A DNA stretch of 64,000 nucleotides, taken from positions 1 through 64,000 of the forward strand of contig JASBTZ010000010.1 in the NCBI GenBank assembly GCA_030148165.1. Reading direction: 5' to 3'. The notes under the pieces were generated by a model, which saw only the letters and a program-made list of their open reading frames with translations, had not been told where the DNA came from and searched no databases. The stretch is from Bacteroidota bacterium (GTDB lineage: Bacteria > Bacteroidota > Bacteroidia > Flavobacteriales_D > Crocinitomicaceae). This document shows, one piece after another, positions 45,601 through 52,667 of this stretch (its first letter is position 1; each line of letters starts with the position of its first letter). The position numbers and the translations under genes were made by a program.

Positions 45601-48600
45601 ATATTATGATTTCAATGGAATTTTAAATCAAATTCATTCAGGAACCCTAGCGTTTGATAAATGGGATAGGACGGTAAGGTCATATAAAAATTATTCAGAA
45701 ACGACTTCTGCAATTAGTGCATCCAATAATTTGAACTTACCATATGCGGAAGTTCTCTACGAAAAAAACCCAAAACAACGCCAACTTAGAAAATCAAACT
45801 TTGGCGTAGATGTAAACGGAATTCATGCTGTGAAATCTAATTATTTTATTACTAACAATATATTTACGGCCTGTGAACTAGGTCTGAATACGAGTGAATT
45901 AATACTTATTATGGGACCATCCTCAACTGCTCCGTATAGATTTATTAGGATGGAAAAATTTGATCAAGATGATAAACTTTATGTGGAGTATGTAAATGCG
46001 ATGGGTCAAAAAGTAGCCTCTCTAAAATACAGTAATAATAATGAAAAGATTGTCACTTTGTTTGTTTATGATAGTTATGGGAATTTAATAAAGACTATTA
46101 ATCCAGAAAAGCAAGAATCTAATTACACATATAATATTCTTGGTCAACTTACTATTGAAGAGACCGTTGACGCCGGCAAAAAAAAATATATGTATAATAA
46201 ACAGGGGCTTGTCTCAGTCATATTGGATCAACAAGGGATCAATAATGAATCAACGGGAACCCGAGATCCATTTTATCGAGTATTTGAATATGATGATTTT
46301 GGACGCTTGTTACAAGTTGGACGTTCTATGGCACTCCAATCAAATAACAGTGGTTTATTTAATGGTAATTTATACGGACCGCTGTTATATGAAACTACAT
46401 TTATTGATGATGGATCTGGATCTCCGATTGTAGACCCGATAACCAGTGATCTTTTCCTCATTGATTACGTATACACAAACATATCTTCGCAAGATTGGTT
46501 AGTTTCTTATTCTTGGTATGGATCAACGCCTCAAGGAGGAACCAGTATAAATTATTTAGAGGGTATTACAAGCAATCCTTGGTATAAATTAGATGCTCAT
46601 TTTTTAGAAAAGGAATTTTCTTTTGGTGCTAATGTTAATAGCATTGAGATCGGTAAAGTCGTTTCGAAACGAAGTTATAATAATAACGGAATTCAGATTG
46701 GTGAATGGAGTTATACTTATGACAACTATGAAAATATTGCTTCTGAATTTATTCAATTTAACCCTAATGGTGTAGGTTCGGGAGGGGTTGTAGATATTAA
46801 CTCAAAAATTTATTATCCGAGTTATAACTATCGAAATACGATTTTGGAACAGCAGGTTGACTTGAATAATGATGGCATTAATGATTATCAGTTATTTATG
46901 GAGTATGATCCTCTGAATAGACTTAACACAATTTATGCCGCGTCTGGTTCGGCTTCTTCGAAATATAACGCAACGAAAATAGTAAGTTACGAACATGATG
47001 ATGCCAATGGACTAGTTCTAAAAAAGAATCATTATATAGATAATCAAGGAATAAACCTGTTAGTTAATGAGATTGAGTACCAATACGATATTCGAGACAG
47101 GTTGACCAATATTACTGCCGGTCAGCTTTCAGCAGGAGAAAACCCGCTAATTAGTTATAATTTGTATTACGACAATCAAGTTCCTATGTATATGAATAAT
47201 GGGACAGCTGAGTTGGTAAACTATGATGCGAATTGGAACGGGAATATTAATGGAACAATTACACGCTACGACTTTACAAGTAATAGCACAATTGCCAATA
47301 ATGTGATAGGATTTAACGGAGCCACTCTTTATGGATTTCAGTATGATAAAGTCAACCGCCTAATTCAAGCCGATGCCTCAGTTTGGGACTTTCTGCAACC
47401 TGGCAACTTAAGTGTTGAGAGCCATCAGATTGGTGATGGAGTGTATGAGTATGATAAAATCGGTAATTTGGAGTCGTTGCACAGAACACTCCGCAATACA
47501 GACAACTACCAAGGTGCGCCTTATACGATGTTAGATCATTTCAATTATCAATATGGAAACGGGAACAACCGACTGTTGAGTGCTAATGGACTAAGCGGAA
47601 CAATAAGTCGAAACTACACCTATGACTCAAATGGAAATGTTTTGACAGATGATTACAAGAACATTAATTCGTCGGAATATGGTAGATCATCTTACCCTTA
47701 CGAGTTAAGAATAGATTCTGACAATAACATTAATACTTTAGATGATGAAATTTCATTTCTTTATTCGGCTGATGATGCTCGCATTTATAAAAAGGTAAAA
47801 GATGACGCAGGGGAAGTTTATTATTATTATTTAACTGACACGAAAGGCAAAACCATAGCGATTTATAGTTCAGTGACAGGCTGGGAATATTACGTAAATG
47901 GAACTGAACGTGAGGCTCGTATCATTCCGTCCTCGAGTCAGGCGCCTGGCTCTAATTCAGGAAATCTCGGTTTTGATAAAAATCAAGTAACTTTCTTCAT
48001 CTACGATCACCTTGGAAATACTCGAATTGCTTTAACAACTGAGGCAATTAATATTTCAACAACAACAACTGTTGTAAATAGAATTGATTATGTAGTAGAC
48101 TTTTTCCCATATGGAAAAATTTTAAGAGAATATGTAAATGTTGACAAGGAAAGATATTTAACTACACAGCACGAACGTGATCAAGAAACCGGGTTGGATT
48201 ATCGAGGTGCTAGATATTATGATAGTGATATAGCAAGATTTTTAAGCCTCGATCCAAAAGCTCGGAAGTATGTTTCGTGGTCTCCTTATAATTACGTTGT
48301 CGGTAATCCAATATCATTTGTGGATCCAAGTGGAATGGGGCCAGAAGATCCTCCGGATGATTATAAAGGAACAATAGATGCGAATACATTTGGACAAAAC
48401 AAAGCATATATGGATGCTTATTTTAATTTAATGATGGATGCTGCGGGTGGAGATGTTAGTCAATTATTGGAGTTTTGGAAAAGTGGAAAAAAAGGATGGT
48501 TGGATCAAGACAATCCTCAAGAATATAAATTTGGCGTTGCTATGGAGCAATTCAGTATGTATGCTTATCGTAACGCTGCCCTTAAAAAGGAGTATTTGGG

Positions 48601-49072
48601 AATGAAGGCTCAATATCAATTTAGCCTTGATTACAATCCATTTGAAGAAATGAGTTCAACTTCTCAAGGTGGAGTCCTACGGGTGGACTTAAGTCTAGCT
48701 CCCGAGGACCAAATTTATAACATAAATCAAGCAGTGAAGTATTTAATACAGAATGCACATGAATCTTCTACAGGTTGGTGTGCGAAATATGTTAGAAAAG
48801 CTTTTGAAGCTGGTGGTATAAGTACATCTGGAAGACCGGGCTCGGCAAAAGATTACGACACATATTTACAGGAAAATAAAGGGTTTAGGGCTGTTAATCC
48901 AAGAAATTACACCCCAATTAAGGGAGATGTCGTTGTATGGGAAGGTGGATCTCACTCTGAACATGGTCATATTCAGATGTACACTGGTAAACAATGGGTT
49001 TCTGATTTTCGACAAAACTCATTTTATCCGTATAGTAGTCATAGCATACCACATACAATTTTGAGGCGATAA
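39614..49072 (+). CDS. giant RHS-repeat polymorphic toxin with C-terminal cysteine amidase-like domain
   Basis: A 3152-residue exported protein with a signal peptide (MNTKVLLLALTLFLFAGHSFSQ). A large beta-rich N-terminal part (about 25-1150) is followed by a helical-repeat stretch (about 1160-1400), Rhs/YD repeats (about 1880-2760, e.g. YEFDDYNRLVKTLERG) and the RHS core end (YDHLGNTRIAL, GLDYRGARYYDSDIARFLSLDP, YNYVVGNPISFVDPSGM) near 2800-2905. After the core, the variable tail (about 2905-3152) carries WCAKYVRKAF (Cys3056) and EHGHIQMYTG (His3117/His3119). This spacing and context resemble NlpC/P60, CHAP or Tae-type peptidoglycan amidases. An immunity candidate follows after 12 bp. Confidence 0.88.
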   Translation: MNTKVLLLALTLFLFAGHSFSQVIGGRDNSEMTPKVAEATKLSGGGFVGDVNVMTGEYGATIPLGTVSTPAGLSYSLELNYTSSFSFGQNRPMTAGIPYGDGWSPNIPTVSVETDVMHKFSCSEMFNDGAPFNDPNLSFNNITQNEFKATDEADLYWFSPMVSIPGVGSGRAIFKYVDVSDEKCLVFVMNKFESPIEIRFYGRKWVVRIADGTTYELNTHLANYRAPSNQRILHYDQDALITNNANQSVVAANDYGAHSPAIQNAIEPKESYSVWYCDLIYNLNTPLQGVRFIYDKYGQFNFYKEYEQVRYQNVRENLLDQTNDVNFSAYTEVILKKVQSYVIETPVDIIELEYDIWDDAIDNGVILDPDNPSNFVVDDMYTGTSIKLWDADFDNWLRYKHTAAASNYLSGQINSINPYVNTSTGSYWVEDCPPGSEAPFDHGFLESDRLGSQYMYPGDIYEIKTNISRDDAYSYDIGNGTIDIAVKSGTLGNSATNETNNYVAPLGGNYAATEFDLEKGEELYSTFNAAVKWQMGHGQATMQTSNFFVMPNVPSTYDGFNIQIGPGNSDLDFSADPSTEYYSLQNPLLSGSYAPLPNVLNAYPFNSVNRNLASTKQIPHNFGTGHPWGMMIPAYNQMALSDASLINAQPDPELLYHTWWSDGNDPWPNVPTKFDETVKLNSVELIRYSKNSYMLQAVRIYHVNGEYTDNNLVPNLGKHLVTQKKLEYDFHTEPILRNYDYVDGNPVSIEDQIYLRRRVIKLRRVREIPLNGDPYLANYGVQDTSDVLTTFLEYTKVLDGESQPYTYDSDEPYRGLTQYLLTGYIDHLGGETRIEYYPLQAINSPSRYASNYAFSSCNNYIYSSNSDNSLESFGKGNSYTAHLAVKFVGRSDEDNEIFDEADLSLSGLKVWEYVYDLNNIILNPKQLNLPQEHFRLHYFNRYDVAFGKVTVFSPALSTGEKNYTEYEFYGDNDGNLTIEDYLYYGKTKSIRNYSDQGVLHDEKIINYGYTQAFRNAYERPNLMREQLGYDDLLARSYEYEDEYKDELLELTDPSGLPVQGPNAYSYLDVPYLNGNFTDREQPKLLDFYFYTLLQAQNPDFFFHSYFVKKTSEINRVYENSLVKQGTIVNPTIPNTAGERGNSGGSGIINSTPYNPETDDLLIQGISNNDPLIDSVLISESPLSDIVLNAVVSASMEPSKKSNVLSAQGGLSNDLWFTLINDRGTYKENELSQMIFVQPYFSDTTQKYLIEQSTVRDNYRITGDLLLKNDYLSDDVISYMIQQEHSMPAEVFTEVIAGQPQLSESALLSVIYADKLKGVNLSRSLGEQVLTDTLYRSIISRNDFSKEHITRLIEVAPVYPSDAVLIDMLELSQFSIAQLTRIFAVADREVGASVIQKIDELYPPNVAGKIKPKPFSGNILSQFCNNAVIEGRTFIETKTEYEYFEADFNGIAVGKGYEMLFGHRSNVDEPSPYPYTVVADNLGAHVYETKIVNGVNLKHEPSWQVFSITTSSDQLPGAYNREEYYYLYDLQNRYDRYWYNYDYNPNNSEYEVVEFALLGSPDTLTYNYNFHSAYNPMGGGAYPVLPKIDGMEKSREYGNRVLAFQKTTISKNTRDNKPLIRSEYYDYDSRWNYNDLPGEPITQSYNGPGCISTPPPAGCDGTNVYDCTDCYQFKYTTQQAMYALVPMGYCAWSSPLFGTMICPEENDVTEFDPNAFVLYCNNGLATNNRTVPSDSTDTIPGGGTGRKPLEAALTALQMRSVSVQLDTLDHSLDQEFALRRLDTKNEYIAEFYVGDPAVLDANGFAAPYEMIPPFDHLKVRNILERNRYLQPALEENQVGLQTKYYYDVSQMYWNVDVNCVDPFLSNNYTSFENRDIGLPTRICVGYNKLDSLSATYRYNNIALVSDVTQPSGYRMEYEFDDYNRLVKTLERGANLNNSREISSMTYNYWRHNFNLGFDQRIDENYIGTTLTTDNQGQQELRQVFMDPLGRNHSVISAYYDFNGILNQIHSGTLAFDKWDRTVRSYKNYSETTSAISASNNLNLPYAEVLYEKNPKQRQLRKSNFGVDVNGIHAVKSNYFITNNIFTACELGLNTSELILIMGPSSTAPYRFIRMEKFDQDDKLYVEYVNAMGQKVASLKYSNNNEKIVTLFVYDSYGNLIKTINPEKQESNYTYNILGQLTIEETVDAGKKKYMYNKQGLVSVILDQQGINNESTGTRDPFYRVFEYDDFGRLLQVGRSMALQSNNSGLFNGNLYGPLLYETTFIDDGSGSPIVDPITSDLFLIDYVYTNISSQDWLVSYSWYGSTPQGGTSINYLEGITSNPWYKLDAHFLEKEFSFGANVNSIEIGKVVSKRSYNNNGIQIGEWSYTYDNYENIASEFIQFNPNGVGSGGVVDINSKIYYPSYNYRNTILEQQVDLNNDGINDYQLFMEYDPLNRLNTIYAASGSASSKYNATKIVSYEHDDANGLVLKKNHYIDNQGINLLVNEIEYQYDIRDRLTNITAGQLSAGENPLISYNLYYDNQVPMYMNNGTAELVNYDANWNGNINGTITRYDFTSNSTIANNVIGFNGATLYGFQYDKVNRLIQADASVWDFLQPGNLSVESHQIGDGVYEYDKIGNLESLHRTLRNTDNYQGAPYTMLDHFNYQYGNGNNRLLSANGLSGTISRNYTYDSNGNVLTDDYKNINSSEYGRSSYPYELRIDSDNNINTLDDEISFLYSADDARIYKKVKDDAGEVYYYYLTDTKGKTIAIYSSVTGWEYYVNGTEREARIIPSSSQAPGSNSGNLGFDKNQVTFFIYDHLGNTRIALTTEAINISTTTTVVNRIDYVVDFFPYGKILREYVNVDKERYLTTQHERDQETGLDYRGARYYDSDIARFLSLDPKARKYVSWSPYNYVVGNPISFVDPSGMGPEDPPDDYKGTIDANTFGQNKAYMDAYFNLMMDAAGGDVSQLLEFWKSGKKGWLDQDNPQEYKFGVAMEQFSMYAYRNAALKKEYLGMKAQYQFSLDYNPFEEMSSTSQGGVLRVDLSLAPEDQIYNINQAVKYLIQNAHESSTGWCAKYVRKAFEAGGISTSGRPGSAKDYDTYLQENKGFRAVNPRNYTPIKGDVVVWEGGSHSEHGHIQMYTGKQWVSDFRQNSFYPYSSHSIPHTILRR

Positions 49073-49084
49073 AAAAATATAATT

Positions 49085-49552
49085 ATGATAGTTAACAACA
49101 ACTTTAATTCAATTTTATTGACATTTGGATTGGTAATGTCTTTAATAAATTGTTCTTCAGAATTGAATAATGAACAAAATACAGTATTTGTAAAAGATAA
49201 TTCGTATAAAAACGATGAGGCTATTGCGATGCTCAATGAGTTTTACTCAATTTATATTCCGACTGTTGAAAGTTCAATGGATGAAAAAGCGATAATTGAA
49301 GTACAAGATAAATACTGTAAGGCATCTTTGTTAATAAAAATAAGAAATAGGGAACTAAAATATGATCCATTTCTTAATGCTCAGGATGCTGATCAAGCGT
49401 GGCTTCAATCTTTAAATATTGAAGCTGTTGGTAATCATGAATTTAAAGTTACCTATATCAGTTCATTTGATGGAGAAGAGGTGCAAATAGTTCATGTCGT
49501 TGAAAAAATTGGGGATAATTATCTTATTGCGGACATCAAAAACTTGAAATAA
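49085..49552 (+). CDS. candidate immunity lipoprotein (DUF3828-like)
   Basis: A 155-residue protein starting 12 bp after the RHS toxin. The N-terminus (hydrophobic, then LINCSSE) looks like a lipoprotein signal, although Asn precedes the Cys. The body has VQDKYCKASLLIKI and DPFLNAQDADQAWLQSLNIE, which resembles the DUF3828 family, often found beside amidase effectors. A periplasmic lipoprotein is the right place to neutralise a peptidoglycan-cutting toxin. The immunity role is inferred from position, localisation and family resemblance. Confidence 0.72.
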   Translation: MIVNNNFNSILLTFGLVMSLINCSSELNNEQNTVFVKDNSYKNDEAIAMLNEFYSIYIPTVESSMDEKAIIEVQDKYCKASLLIKIRNRELKYDPFLNAQDADQAWLQSLNIEAVGNHEFKVTYISSFDGEEVQIVHVVEKIGDNYLIADIKNLK

Positions 49553-49573
49553 GAGTTGGACTAACCAAATGGA

Positions 49574-50041
49574 TTACTTGTAGTATAGATGTGTTTCTCC
49601 TCTGCTCATTAGAGCTAAAGAATCCATCCAAATACGCGATACTTTAATTTTATCATTTATCAGCTCTCCTGTTCTGACCATACGCTGTGTTCCATTTACA
49701 TCAATAATTGCCAAAGGCGATTTAGAAGAACTCTTTTTAACCAGGCCATAATATTTAATATCCGGCCAGACTACGTCTTCAGAGTTGTAATTAATTCTAC
49801 CACCGTTATTGCTGGAAACAGGGTTGTTATTTAGAACGATTGAACCGGTGAATGGATCCCTGTAATTCGCTTTCAGTTCGAAGGTATCCTTTAAAATTGC
49901 ATGAAATGATTGATTACTGGTGTGATCGGCGGCTTCGAATGTTGTTGAAGAAGCAAAATTGTCCTTGATCCGGAAAAAGACTTTATACCAGATTACAGCT
50001 ACAGCCGCCAAAAGAATATATGTCAACACTTTGTTTTTCAA
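49574..50041 (-). CDS. GspC/PilP-like inner-membrane component
   Basis: A 155-residue protein with one N-terminal membrane helix (VLTYILLAAVAVIWYKVFF), a linker, and a small beta domain at about 90-150 (YYGLVKKSSSKSPLAIIDVNGTQRMVRTGELI). That domain has the pattern of the homology region of GspC and PilP, which contacts the secretin. It is the last gene of the secretion operon, 3 bp after the preceding gene. Lack of a PDZ or coiled-coil extension makes it a short version. Confidence 0.72.
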   Translation of the reverse strand: MKNKVLTYILLAAVAVIWYKVFFRIKDNFASSTTFEAADHTSNQSFHAILKDTFELKANYRDPFTGSIVLNNNPVSSNNGGRINYNSEDVVWPDIKYYGLVKKSSSKSPLAIIDVNGTQRMVRTGELINDKIKVSRIWMDSLALMSRGETHLYYK

Positions 50042-50044
50042 TGC

Positions 50045-51016
50045 TTAAAAAATAGTCAATTGAAAGGTTGTAGAATAGCCACTCGCGTTTCCTGCATCGT
50101 CAGAATTCATTACTCTCCAGTAATAGGTCCCGCTATTTAATGCAGCAATATCAGTCGTTGCTGATAAAGAGTTAGCGTAGATAATATTTGAAAACCCGGC
50201 GTCCGTAGCTATTTCGATAGTAGAGCTAACTGGTGCATTAATAGTCCCAGGATCAGTTCCGTTACCCCAAGAAAAGGTGATACTTCCCTGACTCAAAAAT
50301 GAAAAGTCAGCCGGAGAACTAAGTGTCGGAACATTAGGGTCAGTTGTATCTACGTATAGCATGCTGGTCGAGTAAGGCGTTTCACTTCCTCCTGAAAGAA
50401 ATGCTTTAACTCCCCAGTGATATTCTCCTTCTGTCAAAGTGTTTGACACTGTGTAGTTATTGGTTGAAATATTGTTTTGCGTTTCTATTATCGTTCCGGT
50501 TTGAAATGAATTACCCATACGAATTGAATACTCATAACTAGTAGCTCCGTTTACAGCGCCCCACTGAAATAGATTATTAAATGTATTATTGACGTATAAG
50601 CCATTGGAAGGACTCTGCAAAACCACATTACTTCCCGATGAACCGGACTGCGTCCCTACCCAAAACTTAATTGGACCTAGTTCTTGTGATTCGTAGCCGC
50701 CATTCTGTGCAACCAGTTTTAATTCGTATTCATTCGAATCCAGAAAATAGATAAATGACGTACTTGTAACTACCGTGTCAATTGGATAACTGCTGATGTT
50801 TGAAAAAGATGGAGAAGCTACCATCAAATGGTATTTTGTGGCTCCTTCAGTTGCAAACCATTTGAAAAAAACGGGGTTCGCACTTACTGTGTCATTTGCT
50901 TGAGGTAAAATTAACTCCGGTGTCTTATTCGTAATATCTTCGGCTACTATTTTTTCGCATGAAAAAGTGCAAGCGATAATAATTAGCAATGTGCTTGTAT
51001 GTAAGATTGTTTTCAT
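50045..51016 (-). CDS. fibronectin-III-type lipoprotein inside the secretion operon
   Basis: A 323-residue lipoprotein. The signal (MKTILHTSTLLIIIACTFSC) gives Cys20. Three beta-sandwich repeats follow, each opening with a LxxPxxG/D phrase and ending in YxWxV-type strands (PQANDTVSANPVFFKWFATEGATKYHL, LQSPSNGLYVNN, LSSPADFSFLSQGSITFSW; YHWGVKAF, YYWRVMNSDD). These are fibronectin-III-like modules. It overlaps the PilO-like gene by 4 bp. In canonical type II secretion operons there is no such gene; it might be an outer-membrane pilotin, an adhesive accessory or a substrate. Confidence 0.75.
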   Translation of the reverse strand: MKTILHTSTLLIIIACTFSCEKIVAEDITNKTPELILPQANDTVSANPVFFKWFATEGATKYHLMVASPSFSNISSYPIDTVVTSTSFIYFLDSNEYELKLVAQNGGYESQELGPIKFWVGTQSGSSGSNVVLQSPSNGLYVNNTFNNLFQWGAVNGATSYEYSIRMGNSFQTGTIIETQNNISTNNYTVSNTLTEGEYHWGVKAFLSGGSETPYSTSMLYVDTTDPNVPTLSSPADFSFLSQGSITFSWGNGTDPGTINAPVSSTIEIATDAGFSNIIYANSLSATTDIAALNSGTYYWRVMNSDDAGNASGYSTTFQLTIF

Positions 51017-51540
51017 TTTATGTAGTTCTGTATAAGTAATGTGGTATAGAGCTTCGCTGAACTGTTTGAGTCATTCTTCGAATAGGTGAAATTCACATTT
51101 AACAGTTTGGCCAAGTTATATTCCCTCTCTAATTCATAAATAAATCGAATCGCATTGGAATAATCTCCTTCTAAGACGATTCGATGGGTATTAATTTCAA
51201 AATCAGGGTGCTTGTAATTCAATACTTCATCTATCTGTATAACCTTTAGTCCATTTGACCTTTCGGCAAAAAAATTAAGAAAACCCTGTTGAACTTTCTC
51301 AACGGAATTATTTTCTTCACCTATGTACTTGTTCAAGACGGATAGTCTAAGTTGTTGTTCTCTGATCTCTTTATCACTTTTACTCGCAAATTCAATTTTT
51401 TGCTCTAGTTCATCTCTGTAATTAAGAGTCTCAATCGTTGTGCTAAACACTCTTTTGTAAGCGACAAATAATATGAGAACTGTTAGAATTAACAGCGCAT
51501 AATTCTTTTGTTTAAAGCTATATTTATCGAAGAAGGTCAA
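51013..51540 (-). CDS. PilO/GspM-like inner-membrane assembly protein
   Basis: A 175-residue protein with a short cytoplasmic start, one membrane helix (YALLILTVLILFVAYKRVF), a coiled-coil segment (about 38-75) and a ferredoxin-like domain (about 85-175, INTHRIVLEGDYSNAIRFIYELEREYNLAKLLNVNF). This layout is that of PilO and GspM. It overlaps both neighbours by 4 bp (ATGA type). It should pair with the PilN/GspL-like protein encoded just upstream. Confidence 0.75.
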   Translation of the reverse strand: MTFFDKYSFKQKNYALLILTVLILFVAYKRVFSTTIETLNYRDELEQKIEFASKSDKEIREQQLRLSVLNKYIGEENNSVEKVQQGFLNFFAERSNGLKVIQIDEVLNYKHPDFEINTHRIVLEGDYSNAIRFIYELEREYNLAKLLNVNFTYSKNDSNSSAKLYTTLLIQNYIK

Positions 51541-52667
51541 TTAATGCGTATTTGAATTCTGAAATTTGACATCTTAGCGTTCCCCTTTGAATAATTTAGT
51601 AGCTCAATACTACTTACCCATTCTTTTTTATCTAATTCTTCCATCCAATTATCAAGGACAATATTGTCGTTGGATAAGCCACTAATATCGATAGTATGAT
51701 GATCGATCTCTACTTTTTCTTTATCTCTAAGTTTATTTGTTAATGGAAACAATTCCAACGAACTTAATTTGATTTCTCCCGGAACGGAGGCACCAATTTC
51801 ATCGAGATAAAAAGCAAAAAATCTTTTCGAATTAATCCCTGCGCTTAATATAATTTGTTCTTTGCGTTGTTGTTCCTGAGTAAGTTGATCTAACATCCCG
51901 AGATTGCTGGCGCTAAGGGATAGGTCAGATTCAAGTTGAGCTACTTGATTATTGAGTGAATTCTGATAGAAATAATTAGCAACCAGTAAGACTAAAATAA
52001 AAGATAGGGCACCTAAGCCCATTAATTTAAACTTCTTGAAGTCTTTATAGTTATTAGTGTTTTCAATCAAATGATTAAGCTCAAATGCTTCATCCTTACT
52101 TTGCCAGTCTTCATTGAGGTAATGATTCAGCAATCCTTGAATTAATGTAAAGTCTGAAATCTTCTCACTGTTCGGATTTTGTTGAAAGGAATGGATGTGA
52201 CCATCTGATCGTTGTATAATATATTCGTTATTAAAGTTTACGTTTTGCGATGAAATGATTGCAGGTATAACACCGGAGGAGACACCAAGCAGATGCAAAT
52301 TATTAATCGAGAAGTATTCCAGTTCTTCATTTATCTTATCAATTCTAAAGAACGAAGCAATTATCGTTGAACTATCAGTGTAATGCGTAAACATGAATTC
52401 ATCAGGGTCCGCATTTAGTATCAGAGATCGTTTAAAATCTTCTGAATATTCAACTTGTCTATTGATCACTCCGGAACCTATGACATGAACGTGGTAAGGA
52501 CTCGAATTACCAAAGTGTTTTATAATCGCATCCAGATTTTCGAAAATCTGTAATTCTTGTGAATCACTTCGGGATTTATATGCTGAATAATGTTTGTCCT
52601 CCCCATTAATACGCAGTATAACAATTATGAGATCATTAGGTTTCCATATGTCAGTTAATCCAAACAT
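51537..52667 (-). CDS. GspL/PilM-PilN-like inner-membrane assembly protein
   Basis: A 376-residue protein. An N-terminal cytoplasmic domain (about 1-210) has the actin-like character of GspL/PilM (VHVIGSGVINRQ, SINNLHLLGVSSGVIPAI). One membrane helix (about 213-233) is followed by a coiled coil (NNQVAQLESDLSLSASNLGML) and a periplasmic ferredoxin-like domain (about 290-376). Such a protein couples the ATPase to the periplasmic ring. Sequence identity to known GspL appears low, so the call depends on topology and operon position. Confidence 0.7.
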   Translation of the reverse strand: MFGLTDIWKPNDLIIVILRINGEDKHYSAYKSRSDSQELQIFENLDAIIKHFGNSSPYHVHVIGSGVINRQVEYSEDFKRSLILNADPDEFMFTHYTDSSTIIASFFRIDKINEELEYFSINNLHLLGVSSGVIPAIISSQNVNFNNEYIIQRSDGHIHSFQQNPNSEKISDFTLIQGLLNHYLNEDWQSKDEAFELNHLIENTNNYKDFKKFKLMGLGALSFILVLLVANYFYQNSLNNQVAQLESDLSLSASNLGMLDQLTQEQQRKEQIILSAGINSKRFFAFYLDEIGASVPGEIKLSSLELFPLTNKLRDKEKVEIDHHTIDISGLSNDNIVLDNWMEELDKKEWVSSIELLNYSKGNAKMSNFRIQIRIN

